Shown here piece after piece: positions 1 to 9,139 of a stretch of DNA of 64,000 nucleotides. The notes beneath the pieces are model-generated. The model made no database searches. It had not been told where the DNA came from and was given only the letters and a program-made list of their open reading frames with translations. Location: NCBI GenBank assembly GCA_002686195.1, contig NZAS01000112.1:25093-89092 (forward strand), in the 5' to 3' direction. The translations under genes were made by a program, and so were the position numbers. Numbering within the stretch: position 1 is the stretch's first letter; each line of letters opens with the position of its first letter. Origin of the DNA: Candidatus Pacearchaeota archaeon (GTDB lineage Archaea > Nanoarchaeota > Nanoarchaeia > Pacearchaeales > GW2011-AR1).

Positions 1-9
1 ATATTAACT

Positions 10-474
10 TCAATATCGACATTGTAGCATCATATGTGATTCGTATGTTCGTTTAATACGCTTACTTAATCGTTTTAATGAACGGGCCCATCTTTTAGAT
101 TTGTCATGACATTTATTTCCTGCATTATAATGACAAATCCAATCATATCTTTTTTTAAAACGTTTTTTCCATCGTGCTGCTATAAAGTTTCCAGCTTCAG
201 CTGCTTTTGAATATGAATTATTCATTTCGTTACACGAATATACATGCCATCGTGGAATAACTTGTAATACTCCACATGCACCAGCAGAAGAAATAATACT
301 TTTTCTAAATCTAGATTCATACCATGCTAATGTAACCATCTCAAATGGATCATTACCATACTTTTCAGCATAAAAAACTATTTCTTGCACTCCATCATAA
401 ACTTGCTCATGAGGTATATGCGTTATAATTGTATTATGTAAAAGTGCTGCCGTCAACATTAATGTGTTAACCAT
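10..474 (-). CDS. Lytic transglycosylase (SLT/lysozyme-like fold)
   Basis: 154 residues. A hydrophobic N-terminus (about residues 3-20) suggests export. The goose-lysozyme/SLT pattern is visible: catalytic glutamate in YESR (E53), then GACGVLQVIP (65-74) and the substrate-groove motif HYNAGN (115-120). The family cleaves the glycan strand of peptidoglycan, so the product probably acts in the periplasm during entry or lysis. The C-terminal tail is rich in Lys and Arg. Family call is firm; the stage of infection is inferred. No partner lysis genes are adjacent. Confidence 0.82.
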   Translation of the reverse strand: MVNTLMLTAALLHNTIITHIPHEQVYDGVQEIVFYAEKYGNDPFEMVTLAWYESRFRKSIISSAGACGVLQVIPRWHVYSCNEMNNSYSKAAEAGNFIAARWKKRFKKRYDWICHYNAGNKCHDKSKRWARSLKRLSKRIKRTYESHMMLQCRY

Positions 475-480
475 ATAATT

Positions 481-1494
481 TTATATTGTGTACGGATTAT
501 CACTGAATATTGTTTCAGGATAACTAAATTGTCGATTTGTGAATGCTGTTTTAATTTGGTGTGTTATAAAATCTTTAAAATCTTGTATTGAAGAAAATTC
601 TTTGATATCTTTATTATGAATAAGTTTATATACACCTACTAATTCTAAGACATCAATTTTATTGATTATGATGTGTGTTGTACCACTTACTAACGCTGCT
701 TGTATTAGCTCATCAAGATTAAGCCAATTACATTGACGTCGACGTCCTGTTGTTGCACCATACTCATGACCACAATCAGCTATTTTATTGAAGATAGCAC
801 CAGTTGGTTGGAATTTGCGTGTTCCAACATAAGTATCATATGCTTTTGCAACGCCATATATACTTTTAATAGATTGCGGTGGGATCCCGCTAGCGATAAC
901 AGATCCTAAAGTCACGTCAGCACTAGTGACATATGGATAATATTTACTATCAATAGTAAGATAGTAACCTTGGGCACCTTCACATAAAATTGTCTTCTCA
1001 TCTTGTGTTTGTGAATAAAAATAATCTGTACAATCAATTAAAAATTGTTTTAATAATGGTATATCTTCGGCTCTTGTTCCGATACGCGCAAATTTATCTG
1101 TTGCACATTGTCCTACACCGCGTCGTGTTGTTCCAATACGTATTTCATTACTATCTTCTTTAAGATGTTTGTCCGTTATTATATGTGCCCTATAATCGAT
1201 TTTTAAATTTGAAACAACGTCAATATTAAGTTTTTCAAGTTCTTTTATTTCATCAAACAATGCTGGTACGTTAAGCATACATTGAGGGCCAATAATTGAT
1301 GTTTTATTCCAGAAAATACCAGTAGGTATTATATGCGTTACATGTTTTATATTGTTATGAAAAATTGTATGTCCAGCATTTTGTGATCCACAATGCCGTA
1401 ATACTATATCATAATTTTTAGCTAAATTGTATACAACTTTACCTTTTGCACAATCGCCAAACCGTAAATCTGTAACTGCACTACAAATAATCAT
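481..1494 (-). CDS. purA: Adenylosuccinate synthetase
   Basis: Catalyses IMP + Asp + GTP to adenylosuccinate, the first committed AMP step. P-loop-like GDCAKGK (13-19) keeps the catalytic Asp (D14); NAGH (39-42) supplies the catalytic His; GATTGRRR and NKIDVL are the later IMP- and GTP-binding motifs. At 337 residues it is about 90 shorter than bacterial PurA (about 430), as in phage and archaeal short forms. Phage PurZ enzymes that make diaminopurine replace this Asp with Ser/Thr, so retention favours ordinary PurA or a PurZ0-like enzyme. It sits 6 bases downstream-side of the transglycosylase, same strand. Confidence 0.9.
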   Translation of the reverse strand: MIICSAVTDLRFGDCAKGKVVYNLAKNYDIVLRHCGSQNAGHTIFHNNIKHVTHIIPTGIFWNKTSIIGPQCMLNVPALFDEIKELEKLNIDVVSNLKIDYRAHIITDKHLKEDSNEIRIGTTRRGVGQCATDKFARIGTRAEDIPLLKQFLIDCTDYFYSQTQDEKTILCEGAQGYYLTIDSKYYPYVTSADVTLGSVIASGIPPQSIKSIYGVAKAYDTYVGTRKFQPTGAIFNKIADCGHEYGATTGRRRQCNWLNLDELIQAALVSGTTHIIINKIDVLELVGVYKLIHNKDIKEFSSIQDFKDFITHQIKTAFTNRQFSYPETIFSDNPYTI

Positions 1495-1615
1495 TTTATA
1501 TTCCTAATTTATGTTCTATCCAAATTTTAAAATAAGTTTTGATTGATTGACCTATCTTTCACATATAAGATCAAAAGTTTTTATATGTTCTTTATCTAAA
1601 GAGAACGTTATATTA

Positions 1616-2074
1616 TTATTCACTTTTGGGCATTAGTTCAAAAAATGCCATATGTATTGTGTTGATAGCACCTTTTTCTAAAACATCTTGTGTTTTTGAG
1701 CTAACGCCCAGATAACGCTCATTTAATTGTGTTTTATTATTTACTTCCATACGCATTCTAAAATATGTTGCTATTGATTTTGCTAAAATAATTTCATCAT
1801 CATTTAATTCTGGTCCCCATAATACCGCTAATAAGTTTGAATACTCATAACAGTCGTTAAATAAGAAAATCATATATGGTTTATTGAAAGCAATAATAGA
1901 CATAGGTTGAACAATTGGTTCACAATTTTTTGTAATATAATCTAATGATGGTATTTTAGAGCGAATTGTCTCGATACTATCTAATTTTTCTTGATTATGC
2001 GCTTGACATGATGTGTTAATGCTACTACATGATATTGTTAATAGTAGTATAACAAATATTATAAATCTTTTCAT
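1616..2074 (-). CDS. Predicted lipoprotein, unknown function
   Basis: 152 residues. Positively charged start, hydrophobic stretch (4-14) and lipobox-like LTISC with Cys at about 16 indicate a type II signal peptide, so a membrane-anchored periplasmic protein is likely. The remainder is mixed alpha/beta with no motif I recognise. It follows the GAPDH-like gene by 9 bases and was probably co-transcribed with it. Confidence 0.6.
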   Translation of the reverse strand: MKRFIIFVILLLTISCSSINTSCQAHNQEKLDSIETIRSKIPSLDYITKNCEPIVQPMSIIAFNKPYMIFLFNDCYEYSNLLAVLWGPELNDDEIILAKSIATYFRMRMEVNNKTQLNERYLGVSSKTQDVLEKGAINTIHMAFFELMPKSE

Positions 2075-2083
2075 TTCACTTCC

Positions 2084-3136
2084 TCAGATTTCATTAAAAA
2101 GAAACTCATCAAATAATTTCATCTGTTTAGTCATATTATTTTCTGATAGTGTATGTATTGTAGCTGCAAGTGAACTAATAATGCTGTTTCCATCTTGTGG
2201 AGTGAAGCAGAAACCATTAACTATAGTACAATCATTTATATTCAATACTGATATTGAATCTTCAATAAAGACGGCTTGATTTAGTATTCTACCATAATAT
2301 CCATGATCTCTACCGAACGAAAAAACTCTTGCAGAGTCGTGCTTTTGTGTTAAAGCGGCGAATTTATTTTCTCGTATTCTATTGATTATATGTGCTACCG
2401 ATAAATCTTTTTCGTCTAATACAAGTTTAAATCTGATTGTGTGCATATATTGAGTATTTTGTTTAAGTGCACTCGAATAAACACTAATATGTTTGTTTAC
2501 TGTTTTGAAAAGATCATGTACATCTCTTGCATGGTGTGTTCCATATAATTCATCATTGTGCACACTTATAACGGGTGACGATACGAATCCAGATTCTTGA
2601 CTTATATCATTAGCCCTACGGATACAAACAAAATCACTATCAATAATTTTTGATAAACTTAATGGTATTGTTTTTAATATACATGCAATATTATGTGTAT
2701 TACAGCTTACTACTTGTATAAATTTGTGATTTTGCTTAAGGACAGAATCATTAATGCCATGTGCATATGGTACGCCAAATCCTTTTTCTGAACCTTGAGC
2801 TATAAATGTTGTTGCTTTAGAATTCTTCACATACAGTTCTTTATTTTTATTTCCTATTGGTGTGCAATCAATTACAACATCTGATTGAGAGATAGCATTA
2901 ACTTTATTGTCATAAACTTTGTGTCCTAGAGCTTCAAAAGCATTTATAGTTGTTGTATCAGTAACGAGTTTTGCTCCACGTTTTGTAAAGTTATTAACTC
3001 GAGCAACTTCATGTCTTAAAGGTGTGTGCTTATGAAAATAAACATCAATATCTAATTGATCACGAAAATCAGCTAAAAACCCTATAAGTGGTGATCCTAT
3101 AGTTCCCGTTCCTATTACTAATATATTTTTTTTCAC
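2084..3136 (-). CDS. Archaeal-type glyceraldehyde-3-phosphate dehydrogenase
   Basis: 350 residues. Rossmann nucleotide loop GTGTIG (9-14) is followed by VIDCTP (about 88-93) and the catalytic-cysteine motif VVSCNTH (C145), then a paired-His segment (YGTHHARD). The order and spacing match the archaeal/type II phosphorylating GAPDH family rather than the bacterial GapA type, whose motif is SCTTN. It would oxidise glyceraldehyde-3-phosphate with NAD(P)+. Residues after SCNT differ from the usual second Thr, so activity on another aldehyde is possible. A phage-borne GAPDH is unusual and may link to the NAD+ salvage genes at 45-48 kb (inference). Confidence 0.75.
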   Translation of the reverse strand: MKKNILVIGTGTIGSPLIGFLADFRDQLDIDVYFHKHTPLRHEVARVNNFTKRGAKLVTDTTTINAFEALGHKVYDNKVNAISQSDVVIDCTPIGNKNKELYVKNSKATTFIAQGSEKGFGVPYAHGINDSVLKQNHKFIQVVSCNTHNIACILKTIPLSLSKIIDSDFVCIRRANDISQESGFVSSPVISVHNDELYGTHHARDVHDLFKTVNKHISVYSSALKQNTQYMHTIRFKLVLDEKDLSVAHIINRIRENKFAALTQKHDSARVFSFGRDHGYYGRILNQAVFIEDSISVLNINDCTIVNGFCFTPQDGNSIISSLAATIHTLSENNMTKQMKLFDEFLFNEI

Positions 3137-3147
3137 GTTATTCCTTA

Positions 3148-3492
3148 TTACATTTTAACATGGATTTTTGATAACGCATTTAATGATTTACGTAAAACTT
3201 TTTTATGATCAACTAATTCATCAGCTTGTGCAAGCTGAGCCCGTATATAACCAATAACTTTTCTTAATTCTGTTTTTGGTGTTATACCTTTGACTTTTAA
3301 AGTGTGTAACTCTTTATCTTTAACTTTAATTGCATCAAGCCAAGCACGTGCTTCTGCGTATGTTTTAAATGAACGTTGCCGACCTTTATTATCTTGTGCT
3401 CTGAAATTTCCTCTTGCTGTTTTCCATATTTGCCATGGATAATGTCGTTCTTTTTTTCGAGCTTCTTTTAATTGGTATACATCGTTTTTCAT
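3148..3492 (-). CDS. Small basic protein with AP2/integrase-arm-like DNA-binding domain
   Basis: 114 residues, very basic. Residues about 18-55 (WQIWKTARGNFRAQDNKGR then FKTYAEARAWLD) follow the three-strand-plus-helix pattern seen in arm-type DNA-binding domains of phage integrases and AP2-like domains. No catalytic domain follows, so it is not an integrase; it may bind DNA or RNA. Function unknown. Confidence 0.5.
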   Translation of the reverse strand: MKNDVYQLKEARKKERHYPWQIWKTARGNFRAQDNKGRQRSFKTYAEARAWLDAIKVKDKELHTLKVKGITPKTELRKVIGYIRAQLAQADELVDHKKVLRKSLNALSKIHVKM

Positions 3493-3495
3493 ATT

Positions 3496-3729
3496 TTATA
3501 TATCTTGATTATGCTTAACTTGTTTCTTTTTTGTCCATTTGGGTAACACATTTATTAGCTTTCCAGTTATGACCCTAATCATACGAACTTTTTCAATTTC
3601 AAAAAGTTTTTCAAATTTTCTTGATATACGCACTTTTTCTCGTATTATTTTATGTTTTGGTATTTCATTACAATTGCCATATTCGTCTATCATGCTTAGT
3701 AATTGTTCTAATGTTTGTGGTTTTCTCAT
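3496..3729 (-). CDS. Hypothetical protein
   Basis: 77 residues, basic and charged, with no recognisable motif. It is 3 bases from the next gene on one side and overlaps the UDG-like gene by 4 bases on the other, which supports translation in the same operon. Confidence 0.45.
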   Translation of the reverse strand: MRKPQTLEQLLSMIDEYGNCNEIPKHKIIREKVRISRKFEKLFEIEKVRMIRVITGKLINVLPKWTKKKQVKHNQDI

Positions 3730-4280
3730 ACATATTCTTTTAAAGAGTTAATAATTTCATTTGTATATGAACGTGCATATCTATGTGCTGCAGGATGATC
3801 GAATGATAAACATTTAGTTGTTATTTTGTTTTTATATTTAAACTGATTAAAAGCAAATTTTGATAGAAAAATAACACATTTTGGTTTTAATAATTCTATT
3901 TCACATGTTAACAACTTTTGATCAGCTTCTGTGATAGTTGGACACCTATTATTTTGTGTCCAATATTTAACTATATTTGTTACTCCAACATTATTATGAA
4001 AATCAATGTTAACACCATTACAAACATTTATAATAAATTTAACAAACATTGATTTAATCCAAGATTTCTTGAATACTTTTTGTTGTTCATCATAAGATAA
4101 ACTAGTGAACTCTCTAAATAGTTCTATATGATCTTTTTGAAAAGGAATTCCTGGGTTTTGGCCAACAAATAAAAGTTCTGTCCCATTTATCATACCCATT
4201 AACGGTATCTTACAGCCCTCATCAGATATTTTAAATTGACTATCATGATAAGCTTTATAAAGAGTTTCTAACTTTGTCAT
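3726..4280 (-). CDS. Uracil-DNA glycosylase superfamily protein
   Basis: 184 residues. GQNPG (about 36-40) matches the UDG motif that activates the catalytic water or binds the base, and FDHPAAHRYAR near residue 165 matches the HPA/HPS minor-groove motif. The closest style is the family 4/MUG-like group. It could remove uracil or a modified base from DNA, or serve as a base-recognition protein. It overlaps the AAA+ gene by one base, implying coupled translation. Confidence 0.65.
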   Translation of the reverse strand: MTKLETLYKAYHDSQFKISDEGCKIPLMGMINGTELLFVGQNPGIPFQKDHIELFREFTSLSYDEQQKVFKKSWIKSMFVKFIINVCNGVNIDFHNNVGVTNIVKYWTQNNRCPTITEADQKLLTCEIELLKPKCVIFLSKFAFNQFKYKNKITTKCLSFDHPAAHRYARSYTNEIINSLKEYV

Positions 4281-5644
4281 TATAAAGCCATTGGGCTTTT
4301 TGGTTGTTTGGATATATTGATATTAGGTACTTTAGTACTGCCTTTATTACTGGTAAATCCTGCCGAACGTTCTGATTTTTTAGTTATTGCAGTATTATAA
4401 TGTGTTAGACATTGATTTAATGCTTCTTCAATATGCTCAGAATTTAAAGTTTGCTTTGTGCTTAACGCTATTATAACACTCTTAAAATATATTTCTTTCA
4501 TGAATGCCATCGACATTCCATCACAGTGACGTGCCACATGCGCTATTGTATCATCATCTTTCAAGTCTTTTTCGAATAGTTTCTTTAGATATTCAAAACG
4601 TAAATCTAAGCTTGGTACTGATAGTTCGATAATTGTATCGAATCTTGATGGACGATTTAAGAATGCAGAATCTAAATCTTCCGGGTAATTTGCTGTTGCT
4701 AACACTAATACGCCATCTAGTTCTTCGACGCCATCTAGGCAGTTAAATAAGCAATCTTTAGTTACACCACTAATTTGTTTTTCGTGTTTTGAAAATATTC
4801 TATCTATATCTTCTAATAAAAAGAGTGATGGCGCATTTTCTTTTGCTGTCTTAAATGCACGTGTTAAATCAGCATTACCAAGTTGTGGATTACCAAAGTT
4901 AAATTGGACAATATTTAAATCATATTGTGAGATTATAATCTTAGTTAGAAACGTTTTTCCATTTCCTGGGTAACCATGAATTAAAACACCACGTTTATAA
5001 GGGAATTTACGTTCTCTATACCATGTTTCATTATTATACCAGAAATCAACTGATTCTCTAATACTATCTTTAACAGGTAATGGTAAGATAATATCTTCCC
5101 AATCATAACTAAGGTTATTTACGGTATAATTTTCACCACCGTATACAGTAACAAGTTTTTCTGTAGCACCTAAAATTCGTTTAAATTCTTTAAACTCCTT
5201 AAGGAATGATCCAAAAAGCTTTAATTTATCTTCTTGTACTAACCAAACATTATATTGAACTTCTGTCTTATCATTCTGATGACAAATAGTGTAATTATAA
5301 AATTCAGCACCACTGAAAGTGATATGTAGTACACCACCATTAACAAAGCATCGCGCCTCAAAGAAAGATTTAAGTGAATCTTTCTTTCTTCGTTTATAAA
5401 TACTAACTTCATAACCATACTTAGAAAAACCTTCTATATCTAGAAATTCTACTTGTATATGATCTTTTTCTTTAGCTAACTTAAATAAATTATGTGACTC
5501 TCCAACAAATTCTTCTCCAGAAATAGTAAGTCTATACTTTTTTCCTAATGAAAAAAACTTCTTAACAAGATCAGTTTTTTCAATTACTTCTTCTCTTAAA
5601 TTTTTATTTAAATTTTTAATTACACTATAATTTTTATCAGGCAT
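4280..5644 (-). CDS. AAA+ ATPase, BCS1/FtsH-like clade
   Basis: 454 residues. The C-terminal half carries one AAA+ module: Walker A GYPGNGKT (about 227-234), Walker B LFLLEDID (about 275-282), sensor-1 ATAN and an arginine-finger region NRPSRFD. The N-terminal 190 residues are beta-rich and unfamiliar, as in Bcs1-type and other phage AAA proteins. It probably remodels a protein complex; the client is unknown. Five genes from 5644 to 3148 are tightly spaced and likely one transcript. Confidence 0.8.
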   Translation of the reverse strand: MPDKNYSVIKNLNKNLREEVIEKTDLVKKFFSLGKKYRLTISGEEFVGESHNLFKLAKEKDHIQVEFLDIEGFSKYGYEVSIYKRRKKDSLKSFFEARCFVNGGVLHITFSGAEFYNYTICHQNDKTEVQYNVWLVQEDKLKLFGSFLKEFKEFKRILGATEKLVTVYGGENYTVNNLSYDWEDIILPLPVKDSIRESVDFWYNNETWYRERKFPYKRGVLIHGYPGNGKTFLTKIIISQYDLNIVQFNFGNPQLGNADLTRAFKTAKENAPSLFLLEDIDRIFSKHEKQISGVTKDCLFNCLDGVEELDGVLVLATANYPEDLDSAFLNRPSRFDTIIELSVPSLDLRFEYLKKLFEKDLKDDDTIAHVARHCDGMSMAFMKEIYFKSVIIALSTKQTLNSEHIEEALNQCLTHYNTAITKKSERSAGFTSNKGSTKVPNINISKQPKSPMAL

Positions 5645-5732
5645 TTAATCTCCATTAAATTAAGAGAAAAGAAAGGGATCCCCCTCACCTTGTTTCTCTT
5701 TTATTGTAAAAATATTTTTATTGTTTGTACAA

Positions 5733-6491
5733 TTATTTACGTAAATAATTTGTTTCTTGTAAATGTTTTTTGATCGCACTTACATGAAGTGTTGCGCTTA
5801 TATGTGGGAATCGTTTATGTACCCCTATCAGGACACCAACCACCTCAAAATGACTGTTATATACAGGACTTCCAGAATTACCGTTTGTAACTGGCAATGT
5901 TGTTTCTATCATTTCATTATCATCATTTAATATTCTAATCATGTAACCATCTACTTTTGCAGGAAATGTTCCTAGTGGTGCACCAATAATAAATAGTTTC
6001 TCACCCATATAAGGTAGTTCTTCCGCTAACTTGAGTGGTGTAAAATTTGCGTTTGTATTATAAATCTTAAACACACATAAATCAACATCATCAGAAATAT
6101 ATAAAACTTTTCCCTTATAAAGCTTTGTTTCTTTTCTATCTAATTGCTTAAATACTTTTAGCTTATTATTTCTATCTCTACAGAAGTGTTTGACAGATAA
6201 ACCTATACTATTATACTTACCTTTTTTAGTCTTAACATTTCTAATAATAAATCCTGTAGCTAAAGTTGTGGCTACATTCTTGTCTCCATCTAATGTTAGA
6301 ATTACATCACGATTAAGCATCACAACAGAATTAAACACCGGATCGACTTTTGATGAATTGATATTTATTACACTATAATGCGATGTTGTAGTATTAGATA
6401 CTTCAATTGGATGTTGTGTAGGTTGTACAGAAATACAACTTATCAATATTAAGTTAATTAATACTCCAACTATTACTACTATGCTTCGCAT
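5733..6491 (-). CDS. Trypsin-like serine protease lipoprotein
   Basis: 252 residues. Hydrophobic segment 4-18 ends in ILISC (Cys about 19), a lipobox, so the protein should be lipid-anchored outside the cytoplasm. A chymotrypsin-fold catalytic triad is visible: His in SVKHFC (about 100), Asp in DDVDLCVF (about 136), Ser in NGNSGSP (about 208). The layout resembles DegP-type proteases without a PDZ domain. It has its own consensus promoter at 6571-6599. Possible roles are envelope remodelling or processing of a surface protein (inference). Confidence 0.75.
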   Translation of the reverse strand: MRSIVVIVGVLINLILISCISVQPTQHPIEVSNTTTSHYSVININSSKVDPVFNSVVMLNRDVILTLDGDKNVATTLATGFIIRNVKTKKGKYNSIGLSVKHFCRDRNNKLKVFKQLDRKETKLYKGKVLYISDDVDLCVFKIYNTNANFTPLKLAEELPYMGEKLFIIGAPLGTFPAKVDGYMIRILNDDNEMIETTLPVTNGNSGSPVYNSHFEVVGVLIGVHKRFPHISATLHVSAIKKHLQETNYLRK

Positions 6492-6570
6492 ATATCTTAT
6501 ATATATCTACTATTGTACCATTTTTGTCAATTAACCAGTTTTTTGTTTTTCTATAATCCTATTTAATATT

Positions 6571-6599
6571 ATTATAATAAATAATTGATATATGTTTCA
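6571..6599 (-). promoter_or_regulatory. Consensus promoter for the protease gene
   Basis: On the minus strand -35 TGAAAC (6594-6599), 17-base spacer, -10 TATAAT (6571-6576). It points to the protease gene starting at 6491. Confidence 0.7.
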
Positions 6600-6621
6600 A
6601 AATTGAGAAGAATAGTTAATT

Positions 6622-8796
6622 ATGATACTATGTGAAGAGAGACAATTATTATTATGCGGCGGTCTTGCTGGACATATGCATCATCCATATGAAGTATTAG
6701 ATCCAAAAGATTTACTTAACTTTATTGAAAAACTCTTTACTGGTGATTTAGTAGGTACAGAAAAAGTTGATGGTGTTAATATTTTTTTTGGACTTAATGA
6801 CAATAAGCAGATAGTATTTGCACGAAACAAAACAGAAGAACCATTTTCAAAAGTTACTGATAAATTTACAACAGCACATCCAGCATACGATGTTTTTGGT
6901 GCGGCATTAGTTGCGGTGCAAACTGCATTTGATTCATTAAGTAATGATGAGCTTGAATATTTTTCATTATTACGTAATAACGAACCTAATAATTTTATTA
7001 ATGCTGAAATAATTTATGGTGAAGTGCCTAATTTAATTCCTTATAGTAAAATTAAAAATTATATAGTATTTCATTCATTTAGGGGTAGAAAAGATACGAA
7101 GTATGGAGATCCGATAATTGATAGTGATATTGATACAAACAAATTACTTAATAAATTAGCAAATAGATTGGGTGAACTTGAAATTACATCCGACGTTGTT
7201 AGATTTTTTGGCGTACCAGGTGGTGTTACTAAAGAAATTGTACAAGAAAAAAGTAAATGGCAATTTACTGGACCAATTAGCGTTGATTTAGGTAATATTA
7301 AAGATCAATTAGAAATAATATTAAAAGATCTTAAAACACATGATGAATATAAAGCGCTTTATAAACATATAAAAGGTGATATTACATTAACTGATGAACA
7401 AAAACAAGATGTTAGTAAAGAATTAGTTGCACTTGCTGGTGGAAAAATGCTCTCAATACTCAAATCAGCATTAGCAGATCCCGATGTTAGAATACAAACA
7501 GGACACCCAGGTATAGAAGGAATAGTATTCAAGACAACAACCGGTGATCTTAATGATCAATTAGTTAAAATTACAGGTGATTTTGCAGCACTTAATCAAA
7601 GTTCTTGGGATTATTTACGTAATACAATTCCCACAGTTAAAAAACTATTTACCGGTAATGCCCTGAGTGAGGCTTTTGGTATCCAAAAACTTATAACTTT
7701 AACTGATGCTTCTTTTAGAAAATATGCTGATGTGGATACAACAAAACATGAAATTGCAAAACAATTTTTAGCTAATAGATCAACAAAATATAAAAGAGCA
7801 GATTTTCTATTAGATCAAGAAGATATTAACGTATATAATATTTTAGTGCGTTATTCTACTGTTGCATTAAATGAATTATCTAAAATATGGAATGAAATTA
7901 AAGAAAATCCTGAACAATTTGGTGAAAAGCTCGAGCAAACAAAGCGCTCTGTACTTATTTCAGCATATCAGTTCGAACAATTTTTAAAAGCACTAAATTC
8001 AACTGATACTGTTATTAACATGTTCTTAAAGATGCTTCAAACATTATTCTCAATTAAATTTGTTAGAAAATCTGATGGGGTTGTAGAAGTTTTTGACATA
8101 AATGAACATGAGTATTCTACTGATGAATTGAAGAATATTTCTATTTTTATAGGTAAATTCGATCCTGCACACACAGGACACATGCAAATAGTAAGTGAAA
8201 TGCTTGATGAAAGTGATGAAGTTATATTGTTTATGTCTAAAATTAAAAAATATTTAGATCCAGAAAGAAAGAAAGAAATACTAAATAAATATATACGTGA
8301 TAGTGGGTATGCAGGTAAGGTTAAAGTATTGGATATGTTAACAGGATTTATACCAGATTTGCTTAAACAGAGCTTTACTGAAAGTGAAATACAAGAAATA
8401 AATTTTACAATATGGTCAGGTTCAGATAGAGCTTATTTAAGTAGTGAACCAGATGATGCAGATGAACAACGACGTGGATTAGAAAGTATTTATAAGAAAC
8501 AATTTACACGTTACTTAAAATCAGGTAAGCAAAATTGGCCATATAGGATTCCTAAATTTAGAGTATTAACCCGCAGTGAAAGTACTCTAAAAAACAGTAC
8601 AAATATAAATAAAATACTATCATTAAGTAAAATACCTGTTAAATTGATGTCAAGTTCACTATTAAGAGAATTAGTTAAATTAGGAACAAAAGATGCGTTA
8701 AGAGTATTTCTTAACTCTCAACCTACAAAAGATAAAAAGTTTGTAAAAGGTGTTTGGGATGATCTTAAACATGCATTAGGGATTAAAGATGGTTGA
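6622..8796 (+). CDS. RNA/DNA ligase-like domain fused to cytidylyltransferase-like domain
   Basis: 724 residues. N-terminal half: KVDG (K48) as a nucleotidyltransferase-ligase motif I, IYGEVPNL as a motif III-like segment, GIEGIVFK as motif IV. C-terminal part: IGKFDPAHTGHMQI (about 510-523) is the T/HxGH nucleotide-binding signature of the NMNAT/cytidylyltransferase fold, and SSSLLRELV near 680 resembles the ISSTxxR motif. The protein could ligate nucleic acid and also transfer a nucleotide, for example making an activated donor. It starts the only plus-strand operon and overlaps the next gene by 8 bases. Domain calls are from motifs; the fused activity is inference. Confidence 0.65.
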   Translation: MILCEERQLLLCGGLAGHMHHPYEVLDPKDLLNFIEKLFTGDLVGTEKVDGVNIFFGLNDNKQIVFARNKTEEPFSKVTDKFTTAHPAYDVFGAALVAVQTAFDSLSNDELEYFSLLRNNEPNNFINAEIIYGEVPNLIPYSKIKNYIVFHSFRGRKDTKYGDPIIDSDIDTNKLLNKLANRLGELEITSDVVRFFGVPGGVTKEIVQEKSKWQFTGPISVDLGNIKDQLEIILKDLKTHDEYKALYKHIKGDITLTDEQKQDVSKELVALAGGKMLSILKSALADPDVRIQTGHPGIEGIVFKTTTGDLNDQLVKITGDFAALNQSSWDYLRNTIPTVKKLFTGNALSEAFGIQKLITLTDASFRKYADVDTTKHEIAKQFLANRSTKYKRADFLLDQEDINVYNILVRYSTVALNELSKIWNEIKENPEQFGEKLEQTKRSVLISAYQFEQFLKALNSTDTVINMFLKMLQTLFSIKFVRKSDGVVEVFDINEHEYSTDELKNISIFIGKFDPAHTGHMQIVSEMLDESDEVILFMSKIKKYLDPERKKEILNKYIRDSGYAGKVKVLDMLTGFIPDLLKQSFTESEIQEINFTIWSGSDRAYLSSEPDDADEQRRGLESIYKKQFTRYLKSGKQNWPYRIPKFRVLTRSESTLKNSTNINKILSLSKIPVKLMSSSLLRELVKLGTKDALRVFLNSQPTKDKKFVKGVWDDLKHALGIKDG

Positions 8797-9139
8797 TAAA
8801 ACACAAATATTAGATGATATTATAAAAACATTAATTAGATTAAGTGATGATGTTAATGCATGGAAGACATATGAAAAACATGATGATATTACTCGTGAAT
8901 TACATTTTGTTGCAAATTCAATGAAAAATATTAATTTAAACAGAACATTATTACTTAAAGCATTAGACGCACATGCGTTGGGATATAACAGGCTTGCATA
9001 TAACTTTTTATTCTCAAACAAGAAATTAAACTCACATGAAGAAGAGATATTAAATGCAAAATTTCGTAATGATGAAACGAACCTAACAGGGCAATTAGTA
9101 TTAATGCATAATAGGCAAGGTATTAAAAATAAAAAATGA
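8789..9139 (+). CDS. Hypothetical protein
   Basis: 116 residues, mostly helical by composition, no recognisable motif. It overlaps the ligase fusion by 8 bases and the following gene by 4 bases, so the four plus-strand genes form one translationally coupled operon. Confidence 0.55.
   Translation: MVDKTQILDDIIKTLIRLSDDVNAWKTYEKHDDITRELHFVANSMKNINLNRTLLLKALDAHALGYNRLAYNFLFSNKKLNSHEEEILNAKFRNDETNLTGQLVLMHNRQGIKNKK

Noticed and set aside
481..1494. PurZ / Z-genome system
   Set aside because: Catalytic Asp retained and no DatZ, MazZ or DpoZ seen in the window.
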